Source: JAWKNZ01 sp041391425
GTDB lineage: Bacteria; Bdellovibrionota_B; Oligoflexia; Oligoflexales; JAWKNZ01
DNA: 64,000 bases
Direction: 5' to 3'
Assembly (NCBI GenBank): GCA_041391425.1
Contig: JAWKNZ010000002.1
Span: 1-64,000, forward strand
Within the stretch, counting starts at the first letter, position 1. Each line of letters starts with the position of its first letter. The notes below the pieces were generated by a model that saw only the letters and a program-made list of their open reading frames with translations, made no database searches and was not told the DNA's origin. Shown piece after piece: positions 53,927-62,896 of this stretch. The translations under genes were made by a program, and so were the position numbers.

Positions 53927-54253
53927 ATGCAGAATTTAGATCAAAAAATGCTTTATGAAAAGACCTTAGGTTTTGGCGCGAAGGCATCGCATGCAAAGCA
54001 AGTTTCGTCTCGTTTGAAAAAAGTTTTGCCGATAAGATTAAAAGATATTGAAAGAAGGTATCGGACTAAACAAAAACCCGGCCGTGCTGCACGGTTAGCG
54101 CTGGCAGATCGTGATTATGAAAAGTTAATCCATGAGCTTGTCGAAGTTAATGCAGAAGCTTTTAGATCCCGAATTCTTTGGGAAATGCATTGCTTATTTA
54201 TCGATGCCAGAAGAAGTATGCAGGCGTATCAAAAAGGGCAGAAAAAAGGATAA
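53927..54253 (+). CDS. Small basic hypothetical protein
   Basis: This 108-residue, strongly basic and helical protein has RLKDIERRYRTKQKPGRAAR and ILWEMHCLFIDARRSMQAYQ. It is the third gene of the hydrolase-like/DUF4175-like unit, 24 nt downstream. Conserved pairing with the large protein would suggest an accessory subunit; no family is recognised. Confidence 0.6.
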   Translation: MQNLDQKMLYEKTLGFGAKASHAKQVSSRLKKVLPIRLKDIERRYRTKQKPGRAARLALADRDYEKLIHELVEVNAEAFRSRILWEMHCLFIDARRSMQAYQKGQKKG

Positions 54254-54566
54254 TAGGAATTGGAGCAGAGTAGCCCGATGTCTTTTCCATCAAAAAATTT
54301 AGTTTTGAGAGGATCAAAGCGAGTTTATTTGATTGATATTGTGCAATAATTTTTGTTTTGAGGCTCGACAATGTTGGCGATGGCAAGTAACCTTAAGAGT
54401 TGTGTGGCGTGTACAACTCCTGAGAAGCATTAGAGAAAAACGCTGTTATTTTAAATGGATAGTTCTAGCGCCTTTTCTAGTACCTTGAGTTTTTAGCCGT
54501 CAGACAGCTTTTGTGGATTTGAAGTGTATAAAATGGTTTCAATTTGTGAAGGAGGGTCTCCCGCCC
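54254..54566. other. Intergenic region upstream of the Fe-S oxidoreductase gene
   Basis: No gene is supported in these 313 nt. They hold an AGGAGG ribosome site (54550-54555) and presumably the promoter of the oxidoreductase gene. A longer frame to 54513 is possible but has no better start. Confidence 0.5.
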
Positions 54567-56579
54567 ATGGGAATTTCTAATGTTATTTTCACTGCTATGC
54601 TACTCACTGTTTTTGCTTTCTTCTTTTTGAACATTAAAAAAACATGGCTACGGATTAAAGCTGTTGGAGCAGGTAGTGAAGAAGTTCGTTATGATGATTT
54701 TTCAGGCAGATTTTCTAACATGCTACGCTGGGCTTTGTTACAAGGAAAAATGTTAAAAGATCCTATACCTGGAATTATGCATATAGGGATATTTTGGGGA
54801 TTTATTATTGTTTCAATAGGAACCATTGAGACATTTTTACATGGAATTTATTCTCATTTTGACTTTCGAATTCTTCTTGGAGAAGGAGCATTATTTGATC
54901 TCTTTTTGTTCAGCCAAGACTTCGGCAATTTTATGGTGGTTTTAGCGATTTTATTTGCTTTTGCAAGACGCTTATTTTTCCCACCTGCACGATTAAAGTC
55001 ATTAGATAAAAGTGCAAAAAAAGATGCCTTTATTGTTCTTGGTTTTATTTTCTCTTTGGTATTTACTGCACTTTTAACAATGGGAGCTAAAACATTTGCA
55101 ACGGATGCTCATGATGTTCTTCCTGCTGACCCATTGACCTTTTCAAGGGCGCTTGCTGGTGCCTTTGGCGGCGCTTTTGGGATTTCTAGTTCTCATGGTT
55201 GGGAAAACTTTTCTAATTCTGTTTGGTGGCTTCATGTATTTTCATTATTTGGCTTTATGAGTTTTCTACCTTTTTCGAAGCATCAACATTTAATTTGGGT
55301 TTGGCCAAATATGTTTTTTAAATCTAAGCATAGCTCGGGACGGTTACGGCCTATGGAATTTAATGAAGAGGCTGAATCTTTTGGAGTTGGTAAGGCTACT
55401 GAGTTTACTTGGAAACAGTTGCTAGATAGTATGACTTGTGTTGAGTGTGGGCGGTGTACGCAGCAATGTCCTGCCTTTAATACAGGTAAATCTCTGGACC
55501 CTCGTAAAATGATTCATCATCTGAAAGTAAGTTTAAACGACGCTGATCAGAATCCAGAGGAGAAGAGAAAATCGCTTATTGGTGATATCGTTACTACAGA
55601 CGAGTTGTGGGCTTGTACTACTTGCGGTGCATGTATGGAAGCCTGCCCGTTAGAAATTGAACATATCCCGGCAATTGTTGATATGCGTAGATATTTGACT
55701 ATGACCGAAGGCGATATTCCTGCTGAATTGCAAACTTCGTTGATGAACTTAGAAAACCAATCAAACCCTTGGGGAATGAATAACGATACTCGGGCAGATT
55801 GGGCAAAAGGACTCAACGTTACAACAATGTCAGAGAAAAGTGATGTAGAGTATTTATTTTGGGTTGGGTGTGCTGGATCTTTTGATGACAATTATAAAGG
55901 AGTTTCGAAGTCTATCGTTAAAATTTTGCAAGAAGCAAACATCAGTTTTTCAATCCTTGGTAAAGAAGAAAAGTGTAATGGTGACACGGCACGAAGGGCT
56001 GGGAATGAATATTTAGCAAACATGCAAATTGAAGAAAATGTCGAGACTTTTAAGCGCTATAATGTGAAAAAAGTCGTTACTGGTTGTCCACATTGTTTTA
56101 ATACAATCAAGAATGAATACCCCGATTTTGGTTTTGATGTGGATGTTATACATCATTCGCAGTTAATTGCAGATCTACTAAAAGATGGAAAGCTTAAAAG
56201 TAAGGAAGCATCGACTGCTTCATTAGAGAAAACCACATATCACGATTCCTGTTATTTAGGACGTCATAATAAAGTCTATGATGCACCTAGGACTTCACTA
56301 GAAAAGATTGGTGGTCATCAGATTGTAGAGATGCCACGTAGTAAAGAGCAAGGTTTTTGCTGTGGGGCTGGTGGTGCTAGAATGTGGATGGAAGAGACTG
56401 TCGGTAAGAAAATTAATATTGATCGAGCTGAAGAAGCGATCTCTACAAATGCTTCGACAGTCGCTACGGCGTGTCCTTTTTGTATGACGATGTTGAGAGA
56501 TGGAGTGACAGCTAAGGGCAAGAGCGAAGAAGTAAAAGTTAAAGATATTGCCGAAATAGTAGCCGACTCTTTAAGCTAG
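54567..56579 (+). CDS. Membrane Fe-S oxidoreductase, EtfD/EMO-like
   Basis: This 670-residue protein has an N-terminal nitrate-reductase-gamma-like membrane domain with histidines for haem b (PGIMHIGIFWGFIIVS, FETFLHGIYSHF-like). Two 4Fe-4S motifs follow (CVECGRCTQQCPAF, CTTCGACMEACPLE). Two CCG domains come last (EEKCNGDTARRAGNE, VVTGCPHCFN, then GFCCGAGGARMWMEE). This order matches the electron-transfer-flavoprotein:menaquinone oxidoreductase EtfD/EMO. It would pass electrons from beta-oxidation to the quinone pool (family knowledge). No etfAB is in the window. The ATG at 54567 is the best-supported start. Confidence 0.75.
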   Translation: MGISNVIFTAMLLTVFAFFFLNIKKTWLRIKAVGAGSEEVRYDDFSGRFSNMLRWALLQGKMLKDPIPGIMHIGIFWGFIIVSIGTIETFLHGIYSHFDFRILLGEGALFDLFLFSQDFGNFMVVLAILFAFARRLFFPPARLKSLDKSAKKDAFIVLGFIFSLVFTALLTMGAKTFATDAHDVLPADPLTFSRALAGAFGGAFGISSSHGWENFSNSVWWLHVFSLFGFMSFLPFSKHQHLIWVWPNMFFKSKHSSGRLRPMEFNEEAESFGVGKATEFTWKQLLDSMTCVECGRCTQQCPAFNTGKSLDPRKMIHHLKVSLNDADQNPEEKRKSLIGDIVTTDELWACTTCGACMEACPLEIEHIPAIVDMRRYLTMTEGDIPAELQTSLMNLENQSNPWGMNNDTRADWAKGLNVTTMSEKSDVEYLFWVGCAGSFDDNYKGVSKSIVKILQEANISFSILGKEEKCNGDTARRAGNEYLANMQIEENVETFKRYNVKKVVTGCPHCFNTIKNEYPDFGFDVDVIHHSQLIADLLKDGKLKSKEASTASLEKTTYHDSCYLGRHNKVYDAPRTSLEKIGGHQIVEMPRSKEQGFCCGAGGARMWMEETVGKKINIDRAEEAISTNASTVATACPFCMTMLRDGVTAKGKSEEVKVKDIAEIVADSLS

Positions 56580-56588
56580 CTTTCTGAC

Positions 56589-59588
56589 TTAAGCTCTGGT
56601 TTTGACGAATATTTTAAAATCTTCATAAAGGGTGTAGATCACTGGAATCAGGAATAATGTGATTAAGGTTGAACATAAAAGTCCACCAATGATCGCATGC
56701 CCTAGTGGAGAAAATGGAATTCCTAAGATGTTGGAAGAGCCAAGAGCCATTGGAAATAAACTAAAAATAGTGGTAGCTGCTGTCATTAGGACTGGCCTTA
56801 ATCTTCTTTCGCTTGCTTGTATTACTGCCAAATGAAAGTCTTGTTCTGGAGAGTCACTGGTTTTTTTAATTAAATCGATTAATACGATTCCGTTGTTGAC
56901 GACAATACCTACCAAAATTACTATCCCAAGTTGACCCATGATTCCAGGTGCGGTGTTTGTCAAAATCGACATCCATTTCGAGCCTACAAAAGCCAATGGA
57001 ACTGTGAACATAATTATGAATGGAAGTACTGCGGATTCAAATAGAACTCCCATGATTAAATAAACCAATACAATCGCCATTATAAGAGCAAAAAGAACAT
57101 CTGAGCCATCACGCGCTTGGTCTCTAAAAGATTCTTGACTAAGGGTATAGCCTGTTGGCAATGCCAGATTGTTGATGTACGATAAGACGAGACTTTCAGC
57201 TATGTCCCGAGTTTCAGGTGTGATGGCCTCATCATAAAAGACATTGATTTGCTGAGATAACGCTCCATTTAAGCGGGCAGGAGTTACACTTTTAGGAATA
57301 TGATGCACATCAGTTAGATGTTCAAGAGGGATTCCACTCTGCAACTTTATTTTGTTAATGTCATTTAAGTAATTTATTTGATTAAAAAAGCTAACTTCCA
57401 CGGGATATTTCTCATCGAGCTTAAAAACTTCTGTTTTTGCCAATCGCAGTCGAACATCATTAGCAATCGATGTCGACGAAATTGATAAATTACGTAGTTT
57501 ACTAGTATTAGGAACAATTTCTATATTGCGATTTGAATTGTCATTTTCCTCTAATTTGACTTCAGCGACCCCATTAATGGCCTCAAGCATTTCTTGGACC
57601 TTTGACGTTAATAGATCTAGAGTTTTTAGCTTTGGTCCACGAATTCTCACACTGGTATAACGATTTTGAGGGCTTCTGCGATTTGAGTCTTCTATTGTTC
57701 TGATATTATACTCTACTCCTGGAAACTCAGGTAATATCTCAACTAAACGTGTTCGTACGACACTATTATCAAGGGATTGATCGACATGGCGAGCCAAGCG
57801 GATTGATGCGCAGCAAGAATTTCTATTGAGTTGTACGCGAATCCGCTCTAAATCAAATTCACTTCTATATTTGTCTAATAATTTTTCTATTTGTATTAAA
57901 TGTTCACTCCTTTGATAAAAAGGAATTGATTCATCAAATTTAATACGAAAGTGAAGTCTAGTATTGTTCTCATTGCCACCTGATAGATTTGCCTTTTGTC
58001 CGATGATGAATGTAGCGGCCGTTAAAATCAATAAACCACAAATTACCTCAAAGCGTTTTTTTAGTGCTATTGATAGCAGTGTTCGGTAGGCATGTTTAAC
58101 CTTATCAAATGTCGAGGTGCTTTGATTTATTACACCTACGTTTTTGATCGAGTTAGTCAAATATGGAATGATGACTAGTGCGATAACTAAAGAGGCTAGC
58201 AAAGCTATACAAACAGGCATTCCTAGCTTAGACATAAAGAAGGAAAAATTTGAATCTCCATTCATCAAAATTAATGGCAGGAATACGGCGATACTTGTTA
58301 ATGTTCCCATAAATACTGCCAGACCAACATCTTTTATGCCAGCAATAATAGCTTTTTGTTTGTTCATGCCTTGGTGAATATTATTAAAGATAGATTCTGC
58401 GACGACAATGCCGTTATCAACAACCATTCCACAGGCAAGCATGATTCCCATCATGGATAAAATATTTAATGATTGGCCACTAAAATAAAGCCAAATTAAA
58501 GTGATTAAAATTGCGAGCGGTATTGCTATTGATACTAGTATAGTCAACTTTAAATTTCTTAGAAAAATAAAGACAACAATGAAAGCAATTAATCCTGAAA
58601 AGAGTGCGGTGCGGAAAATTGATTCAAGAGCAGTCTCAACCGCATCGCCTTCATTCCAGACTATTTTAAACTTATAATTACCATTGTTTTCTTTTTCAAT
58701 TTTTTTAAGTACATCAACTATCTTTTTGGATACAGATAATATGTTGGCTCCATCTTGTTTTCTAATTGATATCCAATAAAGGTCTTGGTTATCGATACGA
58801 ATTAATTGGTCACGAGGATTGTCTTCCCATGTGACTAATCCTAAATTCCCAATTGATACTCCCGGTTTAATTTGAATTGAGGTTATTTCCTCAATATTTG
58901 AAATTTGATTAAGGAAAATGACTGGTATATCTCCGGATTTACCCAGCGAAGAGGAGATGCTATGATTTTGTAATTCGTTAATAACATCAAGAGCCGTAAT
59001 TTTATATTGGCGAATCAGCTCTTCTTTAAGACTGATAGATATTTTTTTAGGTCTTAATCCATATACATCTACACTTGCCACTCCTTCTATTCTTTGAATG
59101 GATGGCCGTATATGCGATTCAAAAATATTTTCAACTGCTTCTGCAGGGAGGTCTTTAGTCATCTGTAAGCCAGCCCATAAGATAGGAGAAGCATTTGGAT
59201 TCCATCGCCAGATAAAAAATTTTGAATTTTTGGGTATAAACTCCCTAGAGCGATCTAAAACAGTCTGAATTTCTAAATAAGTCGTCCGCATATTTGCAGT
59301 CGGAAGAAACTCTAAATCGAAGCTTACTCTATTATCATGTGATCTGCTATTTACTCTTTCTATATTTTTTATTGTACGAAAAAGTCCGGAAAGTGGTTCT
59401 GCGATGGCTTTATCTGCTTCATCTGGAGAAAGTTGGATATTGTAGACACTGACATACAGGTAGCGGGGTTCAAAACCGTCTGGGTTAATTTGTCGTTTAA
59501 CTTTGATGAATGAGAGGACTCCAAGCAATATAATTAATGCAATTGCCATGGTTAAGGTGACAGGACGATTTAAAATCCATTTCATCAA
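56589..59588 (-). CDS. RND efflux permease, second subunit of a two-permease operon
   Basis: This 999-residue RND permease has TM1 (ILNRPVTLTMAIALIILLGV) and two large periplasmic loops. TM4 carries LACGMVVDNGIVVAESIF, where the first proton-relay Asp is followed by Asn, and TM10-12 carry GIVVNNGIVLIDLIKKT and VYLIMGVLFESAVLPFIIMF. The family exports drugs, metals or lipids across the envelope. Its ATG overlaps the stop of the upstream permease by four bases. It ends 10 nt from the convergent Fe-S gene. Confidence 0.92.
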   Translation of the reverse strand: MMKWILNRPVTLTMAIALIILLGVLSFIKVKRQINPDGFEPRYLYVSVYNIQLSPDEADKAIAEPLSGLFRTIKNIERVNSRSHDNRVSFDLEFLPTANMRTTYLEIQTVLDRSREFIPKNSKFFIWRWNPNASPILWAGLQMTKDLPAEAVENIFESHIRPSIQRIEGVASVDVYGLRPKKISISLKEELIRQYKITALDVINELQNHSISSSLGKSGDIPVIFLNQISNIEEITSIQIKPGVSIGNLGLVTWEDNPRDQLIRIDNQDLYWISIRKQDGANILSVSKKIVDVLKKIEKENNGNYKFKIVWNEGDAVETALESIFRTALFSGLIAFIVVFIFLRNLKLTILVSIAIPLAILITLIWLYFSGQSLNILSMMGIMLACGMVVDNGIVVAESIFNNIHQGMNKQKAIIAGIKDVGLAVFMGTLTSIAVFLPLILMNGDSNFSFFMSKLGMPVCIALLASLVIALVIIPYLTNSIKNVGVINQSTSTFDKVKHAYRTLLSIALKKRFEVICGLLILTAATFIIGQKANLSGGNENNTRLHFRIKFDESIPFYQRSEHLIQIEKLLDKYRSEFDLERIRVQLNRNSCCASIRLARHVDQSLDNSVVRTRLVEILPEFPGVEYNIRTIEDSNRRSPQNRYTSVRIRGPKLKTLDLLTSKVQEMLEAINGVAEVKLEENDNSNRNIEIVPNTSKLRNLSISSTSIANDVRLRLAKTEVFKLDEKYPVEVSFFNQINYLNDINKIKLQSGIPLEHLTDVHHIPKSVTPARLNGALSQQINVFYDEAITPETRDIAESLVLSYINNLALPTGYTLSQESFRDQARDGSDVLFALIMAIVLVYLIMGVLFESAVLPFIIMFTVPLAFVGSKWMSILTNTAPGIMGQLGIVILVGIVVNNGIVLIDLIKKTSDSPEQDFHLAVIQASERRLRPVLMTAATTIFSLFPMALGSSNILGIPFSPLGHAIIGGLLCSTLITLFLIPVIYTLYEDFKIFVKTRA

Positions 59589-62500
59589 TCAATAATCCCT
59601 ACACTTGTGACTGGATCTTTTTTAAAGATTGTCAATAAGATGGGAATAAAGACTAAGGTCAATAAAGTCCCAAATCCTAAACCACCAATAATAGACCTGG
59701 CCATAGCAATGGAAAGGGAGGCTCCTTCACCCGTAGCAAAAGCCATGGGTATTAAACCTAATATTGTTGTAGAAGTTGTCATTAGAATGGGTCGTAAACG
59801 ATTGCGGCCAGTCTCTATTACGGCCTTTTCTATTGAAGAGCCATCTTTAATTAACTTATTAACAGAGTCGATGAAAATAATTGCATTATTGACGATGATT
59901 CCTACAAGAACAATGCAACCAACAAGCACCATAATACTTATTGGTATATTAAATGGAAAGATAAAAAAGATTACACCAATAAAAGCAAGGGGAATAGAAC
60001 CCATAATGAATAAGGGTTGTAAAAATGATTCAAATTGGGAAGCCATAACTAAATAGACCATGAAAACAGCTAGACCCACTGCAAAAATCAAGCTTGCAAT
60101 TGATTCATCATATTCTTCACTTTGACCGGTTATTTTATAATCGGTCTTAAGTGTGTTTTTAGGCATTATTTTTGATAGATGTTCTTTTGCTTCTTTTAAG
60201 CTAATTCCATTTGGTTGATAGCTGAGTCGAATACTCCTGGCTCCGGATGAACGATAGATGTATGAAGGGCTTTGGCTTGTTTTTATTGATGCAATTGACG
60301 TGAGATCGATCATTTGCTTTTCATTAGTGAGTATTTTGATATTTCCTAGATCTTGCGCTCCACGTACTTCTTTCTCCTCGGCACGAATATTGACCGGAAG
60401 TGTTTGATCTGAAAGCTCAATTTGTGTGGCTTTTTCCCCTCTTAAATAATAGCTTAGATCATTTATGACTTTTGCGGGAGTTAAGCCTATTGAGGCCAAA
60501 ATCTCAGGTTTGACACTGACCAGTAGCTCGGGAACACCTGAACTTATGGTGTTCTCTGATGATATTAAAAAAGGTTGTTTGTCTAAATTTTCTTTTAGTT
60601 TTAAGGATGCTTCCTTTAATTCTTCTAAACTATCATTGGTAATGACAATTTCTAAGGGTTTTGATTGGATGCCAAGACTAGGCTGTCTCAATGTCCAATT
60701 GACACCATCAATTTTTGATAAGCTTTCTTTTAGAATCTCTTTTGAGAAAGACATGGGATCGACATCGAATTGAATGGTAAATTTATTAACCCCAGCGTTG
60801 CCCATTAAAGCTTGAGCTTGGTCGATCCCGATGAGTGCAACAACATTACTTACACCTTCGGTCTTCTTTAATTTTTCTTCAAAAGCATAACTGGTAGAGT
60901 TTGTTTTTCTTATACCTGATCCAAGAGGAACCTCGCCATCGATAAAGTAACGGCTTTGTGATAAAGGGGGTAGGAGGTCTCCACCTAAGTATTGAACCAT
61001 TATTATAGATATAGCAAATAAGATGGCAACAGTAGCTATGACATTCAGCTTCCGTTTCAATACGAAATTAAGAAGTTTTGGATAACTATCTTTTTCCAAA
61101 AATGTAATGATATCACGGCACCAATTTGCTGATTTTATGACAGGTATTAGTAAAAATGAAAATAATAGAAGGGCATATTTCGCAATGATTTTTATCAATA
61201 TCGATAGAAGTGAAATTGCTGAGCGGAGGATATCTATGATTAAAAAAAATGTTATTTTAAATATTATCCATGGAATGAGACTTACTTTTCCTAATGTTGC
61301 TAAATAAATGAATTTTGAATCTAGAAACCAGCGAAATCCTTTAGTAGCTAATTCTTGATAATATGGTTTACTTAGGGCAAACCAACGGATTTTAATCTTT
61401 AATCCATCCCGAGACTTTGTTTCTGAGGTTGGTAGGTTATGAATCAATACATACAAAGTGGGTAGAACTACTATAGCGACAACTAAGGAACATGATAAGG
61501 AGAAGATAATGGTCCATGCTAAATCTCCAAAGAGTTGTCCAGCAATACCTTCGACAAAAGCTAAGGGGATAAAAACTGCTATTGTTGTCAAGGTGGATGC
61601 TAATACCGGCAAAAACATTTCCCTGGTTCCTTCAATAGCATTTAGAAGTATGCTGGAATTTTTCTTTTTTGCAATATTTTCTAAGACTACAATAGAATTG
61701 TCTACAAGCATTCCTATACCTAAAGCAAGGCCTCCAAGGGACATGACATTTAAGGATATTCCTTTTTGATCTAAGAGAAAAAAAGTGGCAGGTATTGCTA
61801 ACGGAATAGCTAACCCTATCAAAATTGAAGGAATTAATTCACCCAAAAAGAAGTATAGGATTAACATTGAAAGAATGGCGCCACCTATTGCCGCACTGAT
61901 CACATTACTGATAGATTTGCGGATAAAGCTTGATTCGTCAGAGACAATTTGTGCATTAATTCCTTTCATCCATTTAAATTTAATCAATTGGTGATCGATA
62001 GCTTGTCGAAGGCTATCTACTACGGAAATTATATTTGCATCAGCCTCTTTATAAACATCCAGAAATACGGCATCTTGCCCATTTGTTCGGGTTAGAGTTT
62101 CTGGTTCAATAGCGCGTTCTTCAATGGTCGTGATATCAGATAGGTGGATTGCATTATTGCCAGGCTGATTGATAATTAGTGAACCAATTTCATTGATACT
62201 TTTAAACTGTGAATTGACGCGAACGAAAGTTTCTTTCTCTCCATGCTCAAATTTGCCACTAGGCATGCTTATATTTTCTTCTCTTAGAATTTGAACTATA
62301 TCAGCAGGCCGGATTCCAAATTTTTCTAATGATCCTTTGGAAAACAAGATCGCGATTTCCTTTTCTCTACCGCCTTTAATAATGCTTGTAGCAATACCAG
62401 GAAATGTTTCAATTACAGGCTTAATGTTTTGATCTAGTATAGCTCTTATTGTAACAGTATCTATAGTTTCCGAACTAAAGCTAATTCTAGCGATAGGCTC

Positions 62501-62893
62501 AAAGCTTGGATCAAATCTTAAGATTTTGGGTTTTTCTGCTTTGTCGGGAAATTGCTGTCTGTCGAGAGCTTCTCGTATTTCTTGAATTGCTCTATCTATA
62601 TCATGTGACCAGCTGAATTTTAACTTGACGATAGACTTTGACGGTTGAGAAAAAGACTCAATTTTTTTTAAACCGCTTAAGGTCCCTAAAGACTTCTCGA
62701 TTGGTTTGGTGATTAATCTTTCTACTTCTTTAGGGGAAGCATCAGGGTATGCAGCCTCCACAGTTAATGTTGGCTCATTTAAGTCTGGTAAGAGAGTTTG
62801 TGGTAATCGCAAAAAAGAGATGATCCCAAATATCATGATTCCAACTGTAATCATGATAACAGCAACAGGTCTTTGTATATAAGGAAGGTCCAC
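59585..62893 (-). CDS. RND efflux permease with an extra inter-domain segment
   Basis: This 1102-residue RND permease has TM1 (YIQRPVAVIMITVGIMIFGI) and TM4 (GGLALGIGMLVDNSIVVLEN). It is about 80-100 residues longer than usual. Between the two halves (about residues 540-600) is a hydrophobic and helical insertion (IPWIIFKITFFLIIDILRSA and LLSILIKIIAKYALLLFSFL). It lies downstream of the membrane fusion protein with only 3 nt between, and it overlaps the next permease gene. The two permeases may form a mixed trimer, as in MdtBC-type systems (family knowledge; here inference). Confidence 0.92.
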   Translation of the reverse strand: MDLPYIQRPVAVIMITVGIMIFGIISFLRLPQTLLPDLNEPTLTVEAAYPDASPKEVERLITKPIEKSLGTLSGLKKIESFSQPSKSIVKLKFSWSHDIDRAIQEIREALDRQQFPDKAEKPKILRFDPSFEPIARISFSSETIDTVTIRAILDQNIKPVIETFPGIATSIIKGGREKEIAILFSKGSLEKFGIRPADIVQILREENISMPSGKFEHGEKETFVRVNSQFKSINEIGSLIINQPGNNAIHLSDITTIEERAIEPETLTRTNGQDAVFLDVYKEADANIISVVDSLRQAIDHQLIKFKWMKGINAQIVSDESSFIRKSISNVISAAIGGAILSMLILYFFLGELIPSILIGLAIPLAIPATFFLLDQKGISLNVMSLGGLALGIGMLVDNSIVVLENIAKKKNSSILLNAIEGTREMFLPVLASTLTTIAVFIPLAFVEGIAGQLFGDLAWTIIFSLSCSLVVAIVVLPTLYVLIHNLPTSETKSRDGLKIKIRWFALSKPYYQELATKGFRWFLDSKFIYLATLGKVSLIPWIIFKITFFLIIDILRSAISLLSILIKIIAKYALLLFSFLLIPVIKSANWCRDIITFLEKDSYPKLLNFVLKRKLNVIATVAILFAISIIMVQYLGGDLLPPLSQSRYFIDGEVPLGSGIRKTNSTSYAFEEKLKKTEGVSNVVALIGIDQAQALMGNAGVNKFTIQFDVDPMSFSKEILKESLSKIDGVNWTLRQPSLGIQSKPLEIVITNDSLEELKEASLKLKENLDKQPFLISSENTISSGVPELLVSVKPEILASIGLTPAKVINDLSYYLRGEKATQIELSDQTLPVNIRAEEKEVRGAQDLGNIKILTNEKQMIDLTSIASIKTSQSPSYIYRSSGARSIRLSYQPNGISLKEAKEHLSKIMPKNTLKTDYKITGQSEEYDESIASLIFAVGLAVFMVYLVMASQFESFLQPLFIMGSIPLAFIGVIFFIFPFNIPISIMVLVGCIVLVGIIVNNAIIFIDSVNKLIKDGSSIEKAVIETGRNRLRPILMTTSTTILGLIPMAFATGEGASLSIAMARSIIGGLGFGTLLTLVFIPILLTIFKKDPVTSVGIID

Positions 62894-62896
62894 AGT

